NCBI RefSeq assembly: GCF_016772475.1
Contig: NZ_CP068595.1
Location: forward strand, 4,526,001-4,590,000
Reading direction: 5' to 3'
DNA from: Paenibacillus sonchi
GTDB lineage: Bacteria; Bacillota; Bacilli; Paenibacillales; Paenibacillaceae
Length of the DNA: 64,000 bases
Shown here one piece after another: positions 1 to 8,542 of this stretch. Position numbers and translations under genes: made by a program. The number at the start of each line of letters is the position of its first letter. Position 1 is the first letter of the stretch. Below the pieces are notes generated by a model. That model worked only from the letters and a program-made list of their open reading frames with translations. It did no database searches and was not told the origin of the DNA.

Positions 1-1
1 G

Positions 2-190
2 CTGACCGATAAACAGCGAACGGTGATCATCCTCCGCTTTTATCACGACTATAAGCTGGAGGAGATTGCGACATTACTCAATATTCCGCTGGGTACAGTC
101 AAGTCCAGATATCATGCCGGCCTGCAGCTGCTTCGAAAACAATTGGGAAATCTCCCGTTGGAAAGGAAGGAAGAGAACAATGCCTATTGA
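2..190 (+). CDS. ECF sigma factor, C-terminal end (partial)
   Basis: Only the last 62 codons lie in the window; the 5' part is upstream. The translation matches sigma-70 region 4: a helix-turn-helix with the pattern LEEIATLLNIPLGTVKSR, the usual -35-recognition helix of ECF sigma factors. The stop overlaps the start of the next gene by 11 bases, so the two are translationally coupled, as is usual for an ECF sigma factor and its membrane regulator. Family-level call is firm; the target regulon cannot be read from this fragment. Confidence 0.85.
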   Translation: MTDKQRTVIILRFYHDYKLEEIATLLNIPLGTVKSRYHAGLQLLRKQLGNLPLERKEENNAY

Positions 191-1247
191 AGGTCAAATC
201 AGCGAATACCTGCACCAAAAGGCAGAGACGATGGAATGTCCCCCGGCTGTTTCCAAACGAATCGAACAATCTTATTCTCAATACGTACAACAGAAAAGGA
301 GCAAAAAAACAATGAAAAAACGATTGATCGGCAGCATCGTTGCTGCAGTAATTATGATTCCAACCGCAGCCCTCGCGGCCCCTCCCCTGATTGAAATGAT
401 TACGAGAACACCGATGACAGCCAAACAAGTCAAGATGGATGCGGTTGGCCAAGCAGCGCTTGAAAAGTTGTATCACTCTTATCCGGAAACCAAGTCGTTT
501 GAAATCATCGACGCCAGCCGGCTTGGAGGAGACCCCGCGAATGCAAGTCAGGGGAAAGCCATTCAAACAAGCATCGTGCTGCAGGAAAAGGGAGCTCACG
601 GCAAAAAGATCCGGCTTGATTTGGACGCCACGGGTAAAATCGAACATGTGAACCAAGAGAATTGGGAGCCTCAGGAGAAACCGGTCATCTCCTTAACCGA
701 TCAAGAAATCAAATCGAAAGTAGATGATCTCATTAACAAACTGTACGGTAGCTCCAGTAAGTACGAATTTAGCATGGAGCCGATGCAGAGACCGGACCAA
801 AAAACACTTATATTGAACTACACTGAAAAGGGATCAACCACGCCGTTTTATCAGGCGTCCGTTCAAGGGAATACGATCAGCGTTTCTCTGATCGGAGGCG
901 GCCCGGCTCCATCCGTGGAAGGCTTTTTCACGACAAACGGCAAGCCTGACTATTATGCGGATAACTTTTTAAACGATGAAAAGCTCTTTGCTTTACTTGA
1001 CATGAGTCCAGAAGACTTGAAACAAGAATTGGCGAAGGGGGCATCTGTCGTCGAGATCGCTGCATCTAAAAAGATTTCCAAACAACAAGTCGTGGACATA
1101 ATCGCAACTACGCAGGCAAAAAAACAAATCCAAGACGATCCGAATGGTGGAGCTGCTGTTGACGATCATACGCTGGAACAATTGAAACAGGCTGTTGAAC
1201 CCAAAGTATTGCAAATGATTGAACACAAAACGGAAACACCTTGGTAG
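180..1247 (+). CDS. Membrane-anchored anti-sigma-like protein
   Basis: A 355-residue protein. The ATG at 180 is preferred over the longer open frame from 66 because it follows a GGAAGGAAGAG ribosome site and overlaps the sigma gene as regulators of this type do. The N-terminus is charged and cytoplasmic, one membrane segment lies near residues 47-65 (GSIVAAVIMIPTAALAA), and the rest is an extracytoplasmic domain. The C-terminal part carries an LDMSPEDLKQELAKG helix-turn pattern of the kind seen repeated in Bacillales secreted proteins. The anti-sigma role is inferred from gene order and topology; no zinc-binding anti-sigma HxxxCxxC motif is present. Confidence 0.65.
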   Translation: MPIEGQISEYLHQKAETMECPPAVSKRIEQSYSQYVQQKRSKKTMKKRLIGSIVAAVIMIPTAALAAPPLIEMITRTPMTAKQVKMDAVGQAALEKLYHSYPETKSFEIIDASRLGGDPANASQGKAIQTSIVLQEKGAHGKKIRLDLDATGKIEHVNQENWEPQEKPVISLTDQEIKSKVDDLINKLYGSSSKYEFSMEPMQRPDQKTLILNYTEKGSTTPFYQASVQGNTISVSLIGGGPAPSVEGFFTTNGKPDYYADNFLNDEKLFALLDMSPEDLKQELAKGASVVEIAASKKISKQQVVDIIATTQAKKQIQDDPNGGAAVDDHTLEQLKQAVEPKVLQMIEHKTETPW

Positions 1248-1253
1248 GGAGAG

Positions 1254-1290
1254 ACAGGCGCCAGAAATGGCGCCTGTATTTTATTTTTTA
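1254..1290 (+). terminator. Rho-independent terminator of the sigma/anti-sigma operon
   Basis: A perfect 9-bp stem (ACAGGCGCC / GGCGCCTGT) with a 6-base loop, followed by a T-rich tract, starts 7 bases after the stop codon. Confidence 0.9.
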
Positions 1291-1566
1291 GATGTTCTTA
1301 CATTACGCATTCGAAATGCAATTGATGTATGGGTGCTGGGGCAAATTAATGCTGGAATGAAATCCAAACCGGCTGCACCGTCCTTCACTGGACAGAGAGC
1401 ATCCGGTTCGTTCTTATGCCGACAGACTTCAAAGAGGATTTAACGTTATGTTTCATGACGTCAGATTCATGAGAAAAGAAATGTATCCCTTTTCATTTAG
1501 GAATCAAAGTAATATTACCGTACATGATAAAGTTGATACGCCTATCTCGCCGAAGTTCTTCCCTCT

Positions 1567-2339
1567 TATATACGTCTGATGAGGGATCATGAATTCTGGA
1601 ATTCAGTGCTCAATACCGGGATTTACGCGGCGGGAAAATTGGTAGTTACGATTCCGCTGTCGCTGATCTTCGCATTCATTCTGAACCGGAAAATCAGGGG
1701 GCGCACGCTGCTCCGGGGCATTTATTATCTGCCTACAGTGTTCAGCGCATCAGTGATGTCCATCGTATTCTTCATTATTTTTAATTCCTATAACGGGGTG
1801 CTGAACCAGTTCCTGCTGAAATATCATCTGGTGAGTGAGCCGGTAAGCTGGCTGGGACCTAAATATGCAATGCTGACGACCATTATGATTGCTATCTGGG
1901 GAGCTGTCGGCAAACTATATGCTGCTCTTCCTGGCTGGACTGCAGGGCATACCGGAGGATCTGTACGAAGCTGCGTCCATAGACGGAGCAAGTGAAACCT
2001 GTAAGCTGTGGAGCATCACCATTCCGCTGCTGGGTCCGGTCATGCAGATGATCATCATGCTGGCAATTACGATTTCACTCAAGGGCTACGAGAGCATTAT
2101 GGTATTGACCCAAGGCGGACCGTACAGCAAGACCGAAGTTATGTATCTGTATCCTGTTCAAGCTGCTGTTCCCGATTTCACCGGAAGTGCAGACCCAGCA
2201 GCAGCTCGGCTACGGAAGTGCGGTCGGTTTTGCGACGGCGGTTATTGTGGGTGTGGTCACGATGATTTATTTCTACTTTTCCAAAAAAATGAGCAACATA
2301 TATTATGCTGCGGGAACCGCAGGCTGGATATACGGATAG
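1567..2339 (+). pseudogene. Decayed sugar ABC transporter permease (MalF/UgpA-type)
   Basis: Three reading frames together give an inner-membrane permease of the CUT1 sugar importer family, including the EAA loop (EDLYEAASIDGA, near 1960-1995) and a conserved C-terminal TM segment. The N-terminal third is missing: homology begins near YIRLMRDHEFW. One extra base in the AAA run at 1914-1916 and another at the CC near 2152 shift the frame. No partner permease or binding protein follows. About 275 bases upstream (1291-1566) hold no recognisable gene. This is a remnant of a lost importer operon; truncation plus two shifts makes it non-functional even if one indel were a sequencing error. Confidence 0.8.
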
Positions 2340-2417
2340 ATGGTGAACAGGTTAGCTGGAATAGGAAAGAACTGTAGAGCGCGTGGCAAAATAAAGTAGA
2401 GCGTAGTGGGCAGAGTA

Positions 2418-2457
2418 CCCCAAGGGCCGGTTTAGCGGTTCTTGGGGCGTTTTTTTG
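2418..2457 (+). terminator. Rho-independent terminator after the permease remnant
   Basis: The arms CCCCAAG and CTTGGGG enclose a GC-rich loop and are followed by a run of seven T residues. Confidence 0.85.
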
Positions 2458-2607
2458 TGTTCAGGAAATTTATGATTTTTTCTGATATGGGTGACTGGGG
2501 GAGATGAGATTCCTTGGTCTACTGACCAGGCGGGGAACATAGAATGATTACAAAATACTGTGTTTACTCCGTTAAAAGGCTGCAAGTAAACCAGAGGAGG
2601 AAAAAGC

Positions 2608-2823
2608 ATGAATTCCCAGGAACGTGTATGGATACCGTACAGGGGCCCGTTCGATCCATGCCCGCCGGTGCCGTTCAAGACGTATGTTGTCCCGCCGAAC
2701 CAATTTATCAATTTTCAGCCGCCTAATTGGCCGCAGTTTTCGCTGCCCGAGGCTTTGAGGGCAGGTACGCTGTGGCCTGCGCTTTTCAGCCCTTATGAAT
2801 CCAAGAGTAAAGGAGGCAAGTAG
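2608..2823 (+). CDS. cotJA: Spore coat-associated protein CotJA
   Basis: A 71-residue Pro- and aromatic-rich protein with the CotJA signature: GPFDPCPP near the N-terminus, PPNQFINFQPPNWPQF in the middle and ALRAGTLWPALFSPYE near the end. In Bacillus subtilis the cotJ products assemble in the spore coat. AGAGGAGG precedes the ATG. It is the first gene of the cotJABC operon, 3 bases before cotJB. The upstream CATAGAAT at 2538 resembles a sigma-E -10 element, but no convincing -35 was found, so timing in the mother cell is assumed from the family. Confidence 0.9.
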   Translation: MNSQERVWIPYRGPFDPCPPVPFKTYVVPPNQFINFQPPNWPQFSLPEALRAGTLWPALFSPYESKSKGGK

Positions 2824-2826
2824 TCC

Positions 2827-3093
2827 ATGGAAGCAAATCCTTGCGAGCCCCGTTACTATGAGATGCTGGAACAGCTCCAGGTTCTGGATTTTGCGCTGGT
2901 GGAACTGAATTTGTATCTGAATACTCATCTTGAGGACCTTAAAGCTATAGAGCAGTTCAACCAGCTGACCCAGGAACGTACCCGGCTGGCAAATCAGTTC
3001 CAGGAGCTGTACGGTCCGCTGCAGAACTTCGGCCGCGCCTATTCGAAATGTCCATGGGAATGGAACCAGACTCCTTGGCCTTGGCAGGTCTAG
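2827..3093 (+). CDS. cotJB: Spore coat protein CotJB
   Basis: An 88-residue mostly helical protein matching CotJB: YYEMLEQLQVLDFALVELNLYL near the N-terminus, LDTH-type helix (LNTHLEDLKAIEQFNQL), and the C-terminal YGPLQNFGR and CPWEWNQTPWPW segments. It starts at an ATG closely following GGAGGCAAGTAGTCC. It lies between cotJA and cotJC and is thought to act with them in the coat. Confidence 0.9.
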   Translation: MEANPCEPRYYEMLEQLQVLDFALVELNLYLNTHLEDLKAIEQFNQLTQERTRLANQFQELYGPLQNFGRAYSKCPWEWNQTPWPWQV

Positions 3094-3178
3094 CGGGCAT
3101 GTATGCAAATGAAGTTTTAGACGAAGCTGATTCACGGATGCTTACACTTACAAAACCTTTAGGAGGGATCATTCCCGA

Positions 3179-3748
3179 ATGTGGATATATGAGAAAAAAC
3201 TGCAGTATCCGGTGCGTGTCAGCAAATGCGATGTGCGGATGGCGCGTTATCTGACAGAGCAGTACGGAGGAGCGGACGGGGAGCTGGCAGCCGCGCTGCG
3301 GTATATGAATCAGCGGTATGCCATTCCGGATAAAGTCATAGGCGTGCTGACGGATATTTCAACTGAAGAATTCGCTCATTTGGAAATGATTGCTACAATG
3401 ATATATAAATTAACAAAAGATGCATCAATTAGTGAACTTGAAGCCGCCGGACTCGGCCCGAACTATGCGCAGCGCGACCATGCGCTGTTCTACCAGAATT
3501 CGGCAGGTGTACCCTGGACAGCAACGTATATCCAGGCCAAGGGTGATCCGCTGGCTGACCTCTATGAGGACATCGCCGCCGAAGAAAAGGCCCGGGCTAC
3601 ATACCAGTGGCTGATCGACATGACCGATGACGTAGACCTGCAGGACAGCCTGAAGTTTCTGCGGGAGCGGGAGATTGTGCATGCGCTAAGATTTAAGGAG
3701 TCGGTGCAGATTATTATTGAGGATAGGGATCAGAAAAAAGTGTTTTGA
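3179..3748 (+). CDS. cotJC: CotJC, manganese-catalase-family spore coat protein
   Basis: A full-length 189-residue member of the manganese catalase/ferritin-like family. It begins MWIYEKKLQYPVRV, and its four-helix core carries Glu/His metal ligands in EEFAHLEM (near residues 62-69) and AAEEKARATYQWL plus REREIVHALRF. A GGAGGGATC ribosome site precedes the ATG. It is the last gene of cotJABC. This is the only complete copy; four partial copies follow at 5.6, 11.2, 27.1 and 29.3 kb. Its last residues (EDRDQKKVF) differ from the DEREQKRVF shared by copies 2 and 3, suggesting the 3' end of this copy and the fragments have different histories. Confidence 0.93.
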   Translation: MWIYEKKLQYPVRVSKCDVRMARYLTEQYGGADGELAAALRYMNQRYAIPDKVIGVLTDISTEEFAHLEMIATMIYKLTKDASISELEAAGLGPNYAQRDHALFYQNSAGVPWTATYIQAKGDPLADLYEDIAAEEKARATYQWLIDMTDDVDLQDSLKFLREREIVHALRFKESVQIIIEDRDQKKVF

Positions 3749-3790
3749 CAAGATGTAGAGACGGAAGTAAATAGATAGATAGTTGTTAAA

Positions 3791-3825
3791 AAGGGCCGCT
3801 GGGTTGTACATCCGCGGCTCTTCTT
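3791..3825 (+). terminator. Terminator of cotJABC
   Basis: The arms GGGCCGC (3793) and GCGGCTC (3814) are followed by TTCTT. Equivalent hairpins with longer AAGAAGAGCC arms follow the cotJC fragments at 5.9, 11.6 and 27.2 kb. Confidence 0.7.
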
Positions 3826-3968
3826 CCCCACGAGTTACATACAATCTGGCTCTGGCTAGTTCAACAGGGCTTTATTTGACCGTCCATCAATCCGTACAGG
3901 GGCATTACCAGCGTAGCTGTCACCAGGGGCAAAGTAGATAGGGATATATTACAGTCCTGTTTTCTCTC

Positions 3969-4102
3969 ATGTGTCTCCGGCATAGTTTCATAGGGTCCTT
4001 TATGATTGGCTATCGCGTAGAATCCCGCTGGTTTGATACGGATTCCTACGTTCCCCCTCGAAATATTGACTTTATTCCCGATGTAGGCAGGAAAATATTG
4101 AC
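3969..4102 (-). pseudogene. Remnant of a GyrI-like effector-binding domain
   Basis: Read on the minus strand, about 45 codons give NVGIRIKPAGFYAIANHK followed by GPYETMPET. This resembles the core of GyrI/BmrR-type effector-binding domains (typically PAxxYAxxxHxGPYExxxET). There is no start codon, and homology stops abruptly after PET, so only a scar remains. The rest of 3826-4311 holds only a hairpin at 4115, a short open remnant at 4178 and no intact gene. Confidence 0.5.
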
Positions 4103-4114
4103 CCTCTATAAATC

Positions 4115-4155
4115 AAAACGACAGCAGGCGCTTGCTTACCGACTGCTGTCGTTTT
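4115..4155. terminator. Bidirectional-type hairpin
   Basis: A perfect 13-bp stem (AAAACGACAGCAG / CTGCTGTCGTTTT) with a 15-base loop; A and T runs at the ends would allow termination in either direction. A related AAAACGACAGC hairpin occurs at 27399. Confidence 0.7.
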
Positions 4156-4177
4156 GGTTTTAAACTATTGTTTTCCG

Positions 4178-4318
4178 TTAGCGTAAATACATCAATCGGT
4201 TGTTTTCGAAATAGACCCCATCCAGTTTTCGAATGACAATTTGAAGTTCCTTACCAACCTGAATAAGCCCCTGAAAAGGATCGTTCGAATCCGGAAGAAC
4301 GCTACTTCGCGTTAATTT
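4178..4318 (-). other. Short open remnant downstream of the lectin gene
   Basis: About 46 sense codons in a frame different from the lectin end in LDGVYFENNRLMYLR and a TAA. There is no start codon or ribosome site, so it looks like the 3' end of a lost gene to which the lectin gene was joined. I do not recognise the family. Confidence 0.3.
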
Positions 4319-5439
4319 GGCAGAGCGAAACTTTCCCATTTATTCGGCCCCGTCCAAAATACCCAGCGCTCACGTCCGTTCACGAATACATCGAGCTGTG
4401 TATTTGTTTGAAAGATCCAAGCCAGGGGTGCTCCCGGCGGCGCAATATCCGGTGGACTAATACCAACAGGACCTTGCCACGTACCGACGCCGACCACCCA
4501 AGAAACATGAAGCGCGCCGTTATTACCTATAAAGAGCGCGTCCAACTGATTGCTGGTCTGTGGTGCCGAGATAACGTTCCCGCCTGGTGGTGCAATATTC
4601 GGCGGACTAATACCGACGGGCCCTTGCCACGTACCGCCGCCGACCACCCAGGCAACATTGAGTGCGCCATTCTTCCCTATAAAAAAGACATTCAATTGAT
4701 CTCTTGTCTGTTTTGCGGTGCTGACACCAGCCCCTGGCGGCGCAATATCCGGTGGACTAATACCGACAGGACCTTGCCACGTACCGAAGCCGACCACCCA
4801 AGAAACATGGAGCGCACCGTTATTTCCAAAATACACCACATCTAACTGGTTGGACCCCTGACCGCCAGTAGCGAGTTTTGCTCCCGGTGGCGCAGTATTC
4901 CGTGGACTAATACCGACGGGTCCCTTCCAATCTTGGGCGCTTATGCCGGACGTGCTTGCCCATGCAACATTGAGTACACCATTGTTGTCAAAAAAGAAGA
5001 CGTCCAACTGTCCGGAAGTCTGATAACCTATTGCCACGCTTCCGCCCGGCGGTGCGATATTCGGAGGGCTTACACGGACCGGTTCGTTCCATGTACCGAG
5101 ACCGATCACCGAGGCGACATAGAGAGCACCATCCGTTCCGATGAAAAAGACATTAACTTGAGACGTATAGTATACAGCATCCGTTCCGCCCTCCGCGCCT
5201 GGATATACCGCCAATGGAATGCCGCCTCGCCATCCAACCGCAACCCTCGCGCCTGGCGGTGCGATATTCGGCCTGCTAATGCCTACTGGTCGATTCCAAG
5301 TACCCGTGCCAAACACCCAAGCAACATATAGAGCGCCATCATCCCCAATAAAAAACGTGTCGATTTGAAGACCACCAGAATGAACACCCTGATAAGAGGC
5401 TGCGATGCCCGCTCCTGATGGTGCCACCACTCTTGCCAT
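4312..5439 (-). CDS. Seven-repeat beta-propeller lectin-like protein (DUF346/PLL-type)
   Basis: 375 residues made of seven tandem repeats of about 45-70 residues. Each repeat has a core like QLDVFFIGNNGALHVSWV, then GTWQGPVGISPPNIAPPGA. This periodicity and the hydrophobic-Asp-Val-Phe plus Trp-x-x-Pro pattern fit DUF346 repeats, which form seven-bladed propellers in PLL-type sugar-binding lectins; seven repeats would close exactly one propeller. Repeats 4-6 are nearly identical to one another, indicating recent internal duplication. There is no signal peptide, so it is cytosolic or released by lysis. The ATG at 5439 follows AGGAGGTATAGGG. Sugar specificity cannot be read from the sequence. 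It sits between cotJC copies 1 and 2. Confidence 0.8.
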   Translation of the reverse strand: MARVVAPSGAGIAASYQGVHSGGLQIDTFFIGDDGALYVAWVFGTGTWNRPVGISRPNIAPPGARVAVGWRGGIPLAVYPGAEGGTDAVYYTSQVNVFFIGTDGALYVASVIGLGTWNEPVRVSPPNIAPPGGSVAIGYQTSGQLDVFFFDNNGVLNVAWASTSGISAQDWKGPVGISPRNTAPPGAKLATGGQGSNQLDVVYFGNNGALHVSWVVGFGTWQGPVGISPPDIAPPGAGVSTAKQTRDQLNVFFIGKNGALNVAWVVGGGTWQGPVGISPPNIAPPGGNVISAPQTSNQLDALFIGNNGALHVSWVVGVGTWQGPVGISPPDIAPPGAPLAWIFQTNTQLDVFVNGRERWVFWTGPNKWESFALPN

Positions 5440-5644
5440 CCCTATACCTCCTAATAAATTTTCTAACTTATAATTATTATCTTTTTCTCTTATGTATTAC
5501 CAATATTCTCTAAATGTTCAAGCCTTGTTATATTAAACTCCTCCGCTTGCTATTTGTCTAATGTTGGCTTAGGTTGACGCGCTTGATCCTTGAACATTTC
5601 GCTGGTCATTTCGAATCCAAGCGGAATGAAAGAAGCCGACTGTC

Positions 5645-5931
5645 ACTATGCGCAGCGCGACCATGCGCTATTCTACCAGAATTCGGCAGGTGTACCCTGG
5701 ACAGCAACGTATATCCAGGCCAAGGGTGATCCGCTGGCTGACCTCTATGAGGACATCGCCGCCGAAGAAAAGGCCCGGGCTACATACCAGTGGCTGATCG
5801 ATATGACCGATGATGTGGATTTGCAGGACAGCCTCAAGTTCCTGCGGGAGCGGGAGATTGTGCATGCGTTAAGATTTAAGGAGTCGGTGCAGATTATTAT
5901 TGATGAGCGGGAGCAGAAGCGGGTGTTCTGA
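5645..5931 (+). pseudogene. cotJC: cotJC fragment, copy 2 (3' half)
   Basis: The sequence becomes nearly identical to cotJC at ACTATGCGCAGCGCGACC (5645; 3463 in the intact gene) and continues to the stop codon. It encodes the last about 95 residues, ending DEREQKRVF. The first half of the gene, with the start and first metal ligands, is absent. The few differences from copy 1 are mostly silent up to about 5815. A cotJC-like hairpin follows at 5968-6004 and shared sequence runs on to about 6017. Confidence 0.9.
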
Positions 5932-5967
5932 CAATGAGGTGTACACAAATTAAATAGATAGTTAGAT

Positions 5968-6004
5968 AAGAAGAGCCAAAGGAGCAGCATCTGCGGCTCT
6001 TCTT
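5968..6004 (+). terminator. Terminator after cotJC copy 2
   Basis: A perfect 10-bp stem AAGAAGAGCC / GGCTCTTCTT. The same element follows copies 3 and 4. Confidence 0.75.
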
Positions 6005-6190
6005 ACATTTCCCGCGACTATTGGCAGTCTAACACTTACTTCAATTGGATTCATGCAACGCGGGCCGTACTTTTCCTCAGGCTTGCTTTACTTCCAACTG
6101 CAGTGGACACACTCGCCCTTGACTAAACACTTGCCAGCTCCTGTTCGGGACTTTCACCCTGGAGATGACGCCCAACTGGGCGTACTAAAC

Positions 6191-6224
6191 AAAAAGACTA
6201 TCTCCAATAGGAAATAGCCTTTTT
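6191..6224 (-). terminator. Terminator of the arsRBC-phosphatase operon
   Basis: A 15-base imperfect stem (AAAAAGACTATCTCC / GGAAATAGCCTTTTT) with a 4-base loop sits 16 bases beyond the phosphatase stop on the minus strand and ends in a T run. The stretch 6018-6190 contains nothing I recognise. Confidence 0.8.
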
Positions 6225-6240
6225 GTTAGTACGTTCCAGT

Positions 6241-6672
6241 TTATTTGGATGGATAAAAGCCCTTCAGCACATCACGCATATCCTGCTTGATGTTGATATC
6301 TGGACGTTTTTCTTTAGCCAGGGCTTCAGCCTCATCTACAGTTGCAGCAAGGCCTAATTCAAGCAGTACACCCGTCGCGACCGTTCCTGTTCGATTCCGT
6401 CCTCCAGCGCAATGGAAATAAACCGTCTTTCCGCTATTTACTGCTGCTGTTACTGCCCGGATTGCTGCTTGAACCGAACTTTCTTGGCCGCTTTCATCTT
6501 CTACAATCGGAAAGTGATGACGGGTTACCTTGGCAGGAAAGCCCTCAGCTTTGGTACCAGTATCTCTTAAGTCAAACACATCTGAGATTTCCTGCTCTTG
6601 AAGGGCTTCAAGTAGTGCATTCTCACCGCCAATGTACACTTTACCTTCGATCAGTTCATGATAATTTGCCAT
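6241..6672 (-). CDS. Dual-specificity/tyrosine phosphatase-like protein
   Basis: 143 residues with the Cys-dependent phosphatase loop HCAGGRNRTGT: His87, nucleophile Cys88 and Arg94 fit CX5R. A preceding Asp-rich loop (VEDESGQE) could supply the general acid. It hydrolyses phosphate esters through a phospho-cysteine in related enzymes. It is the last gene of the arsenic operon, 23 bases after arsC, with an SD-like GGGGAGC before its ATG. Its link to arsenic is known here only by context; a role as an arsenate-responsive phosphatase or a second thiol arsenate reductase is possible but not shown. Confidence 0.75.
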   Translation of the reverse strand: MANYHELIEGKVYIGGENALLEALQEQEISDVFDLRDTGTKAEGFPAKVTRHHFPIVEDESGQESSVQAAIRAVTAAVNSGKTVYFHCAGGRNRTGTVATGVLLELGLAATVDEAEALAKEKRPDINIKQDMRDVLKGFYPSK

Positions 6673-6695
6673 TATATGCTCCCCGCTGTTATTCT

Positions 6696-7115
6696 TTATT
6701 TTCCTGTTTCAGCGAACTGTTTGATGCGCTCGCCCACTTGATCACGAACCCGCTGGAAGACAGCCCATTTTTCCTCATCCGTTCCTAGGGTTTTCGCCGG
6801 ATCATCGAATCCCCAATGTTCCCGTTTCACTTTAGGCGGGGTAATTGGGCATTTATCTGCTGCATCTCCACACAATGTAATGACAAGATCAGAATTATTC
6901 AGAAGCTGCGGATCAATAATATCTGATGTTTGGGCTGAGATATCAATGCCTACTTCGCTCATCGCTTGAACGGCTTTCGGATTCAGACCGTGAGCCTCTA
7001 TACCGGCACTGTAAACATTCCATTCATCCCTTAAGTACTTTTTGGCCCAGCCTTCGGCCATCTGGCTCCGACAGGAGTTTCCTGTACACAAAAAATAAAT
7101 AGTTTTCTTATCCAT
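6696..7115 (-). CDS. arsC: Arsenate reductase (thioredoxin-coupled)
   Basis: 139 residues, the normal length for the low-molecular-weight-phosphatase-fold ArsC. The P-loop CTGNSCRS holds nucleophile Cys10, and the redox relay cysteines Cys82 and Cys89 are present in [10 protein letters not shown], as in Bacillus subtilis ArsC. It reduces arsenate to arsenite using thioredoxin. The start at 7115 is preferred over the longer open frame because it follows AAAGGAGATTAGACTC and gives the family's [15 protein letters not shown]-terminus. It lies 20 bases after arsB, which exports the product. Confidence 0.95.
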   Translation of the reverse strand: MDKKTIYFLCTGNSCRSQMAEGWAKKYLRDEWNVYSAGIEAHGLNPKAVQAMSEVGIDISAQTSDIIDPQLLNNSDLVITLCGDAADKCPITPPKVKREHWGFDDPAKTLGTDEEKWAVFQRVRDQVGERIKQFAETGK

Positions 7116-7135
7116 GAGTCTAATCTCCTTTGAGT

Positions 7136-8425
7136 TTAAAATAGAGTCAATGTTACATAGAGGCCCAGCAGCGTGATAAACAATGTTGGGATCGTAAGAA
7201 TAATGCCTGTCTTGAAATACGTTCCCCAAGATATTTTCACGCCTTTGGTAGACAACACATGCAGCCATAGCAAGGTGGCCAGTGAACCAATGGGTGTGAT
7301 TTTCGGTCCCAGATCAGAGCCGATGACATTTGCATAAATCAAGGCTTCCTTAATCAGGGCCGAGGTATGCGTAGCATCAATGGCCAGCGCATCAATCATA
7401 ACAGTAGGCATGTTATTCATTACAGACGAGAGAACTGCGGCAATAAAGCCCATTCCCATCGTAGCTGCAAACAGTCCCTGATCCGCAAAGGTCTGAATGA
7501 TATCAGCCAACACATCCGTAAGGCCCGCATTCCGCAGCCCGTAAACGACGACATACATACCAATGGAAAAGAAAACAATTGCCCAAGGGGCCCCTTTGAC
7601 CACTTCCATTGTCGGTACTGCGGGACTTCTTCTTGCCATGAGTAGGAAAAAGATCGCGATGATCCCTGCCACCAAAGAAACCGGAATGTTCAGGAATTCA
7701 CTGACGAAGTATCCCACCAGCAAAACCGCAAGCACCACCCACGACAACTTAAACATCTGCATGTCTTTAATAGCCTCTTCAGGTTTTATCAGCTGTGAGT
7801 TGTCAAAGTTCCGCGGAATGCTTTTCCGGAAGAAGAGATAGAGTACAAAAATACTTGCACCCAATGAAAATAAGGTAGGTATTAACATCCGCCCGGCATA
7901 TTCCATAAAGGTGAGTCCAAAAAAGTCAGCCGATACGATGTTTACTAAGTTGCTGACAACCAGTGGTAAAGAAGTAGTATCTGCTATGAAGCCACTGGCA
8001 ATGATGAAAGGAAATACTTTTTTTTCGTCAAAATGGAGTGCGCGAACCATCGCCAGCACAATTGGAGTTAAAATAAGCGCCGCACCATCATTGGCGAAGA
8101 ACGCGGCTACTATTGCTCCCAGAATGGTGACATAAATGAACATTCGCGTGCCGTTTCCGCGGGCAACTCTAGCCATATGGAGCGCAGCCCATTCAAAGAA
8201 GCCGATTTTATCAAGAATCAGGGAGATTAAAATAATGGCCACAAATGCCAACGTAGCATTCCAGACAATCTGAGTAACGTTAAGAACATCGTTAAAGTTG
8301 ACTACTCCTACAAGCAAGGAAAGTACCGCTCCGCCGCAGGCAGACCATCCAATGGACAAATTTTTAGGCTGCCAAATGACAAAAATCAATGTGACTATAA
8401 ATATAAGGCTTGCCAGAGCTACCAA
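7136..8425 (-). CDS. arsB: Arsenite efflux permease ArsB
   Basis: 429 residues with about a dozen hydrophobic segments, the expected size and topology for ArsB. Characteristic conserved stretches include [15 protein letters not shown] and [11 protein letters not shown], the two symmetry-related loops of the ion-transporter superfamily fold. It pumps arsenite or antimonite out of the cell, driven by the membrane potential. It lies between arsR and arsC in the minus-strand operon. Confidence 0.95.
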   Translation of the reverse strand: MVALASLIFIVTLIFVIWQPKNLSIGWSACGGAVLSLLVGVVNFNDVLNVTQIVWNATLAFVAIILISLILDKIGFFEWAALHMARVARGNGTRMFIYVTILGAIVAAFFANDGAALILTPIVLAMVRALHFDEKKVFPFIIASGFIADTTSLPLVVSNLVNIVSADFFGLTFMEYAGRMLIPTLFSLGASIFVLYLFFRKSIPRNFDNSQLIKPEEAIKDMQMFKLSWVVLAVLLVGYFVSEFLNIPVSLVAGIIAIFFLLMARRSPAVPTMEVVKGAPWAIVFFSIGMYVVVYGLRNAGLTDVLADIIQTFADQGLFAATMGMGFIAAVLSSVMNNMPTVMIDALAIDATHTSALIKEALIYANVIGSDLGPKITPIGSLATLLWLHVLSTKGVKISWGTYFKTGIILTIPTLFITLLGLYVTLTLF

Positions 8426-8542
8426 GTTACTTCCCCCAATTTATGTCTAAATTCCACGCATCTCAACACCCCTCCAAAGAGTTAAGTTTAATCTCGAACA
8501 TTATTATATAATTATACACTTATACATTTAACGACAAAGATG

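Noticed and set aside
3969..4163. 65-codon plus-strand open frame after cotJC
   Set aside because: No ribosome site; it is antisense to the GyrI-like remnant and runs through the hairpin at 4115.
6018..6190. Possible structured RNA before the ars terminator
   Set aside because: Some short complementary words are present (GCCCA/TGGGC), but no known RNA family pattern could be recognised.
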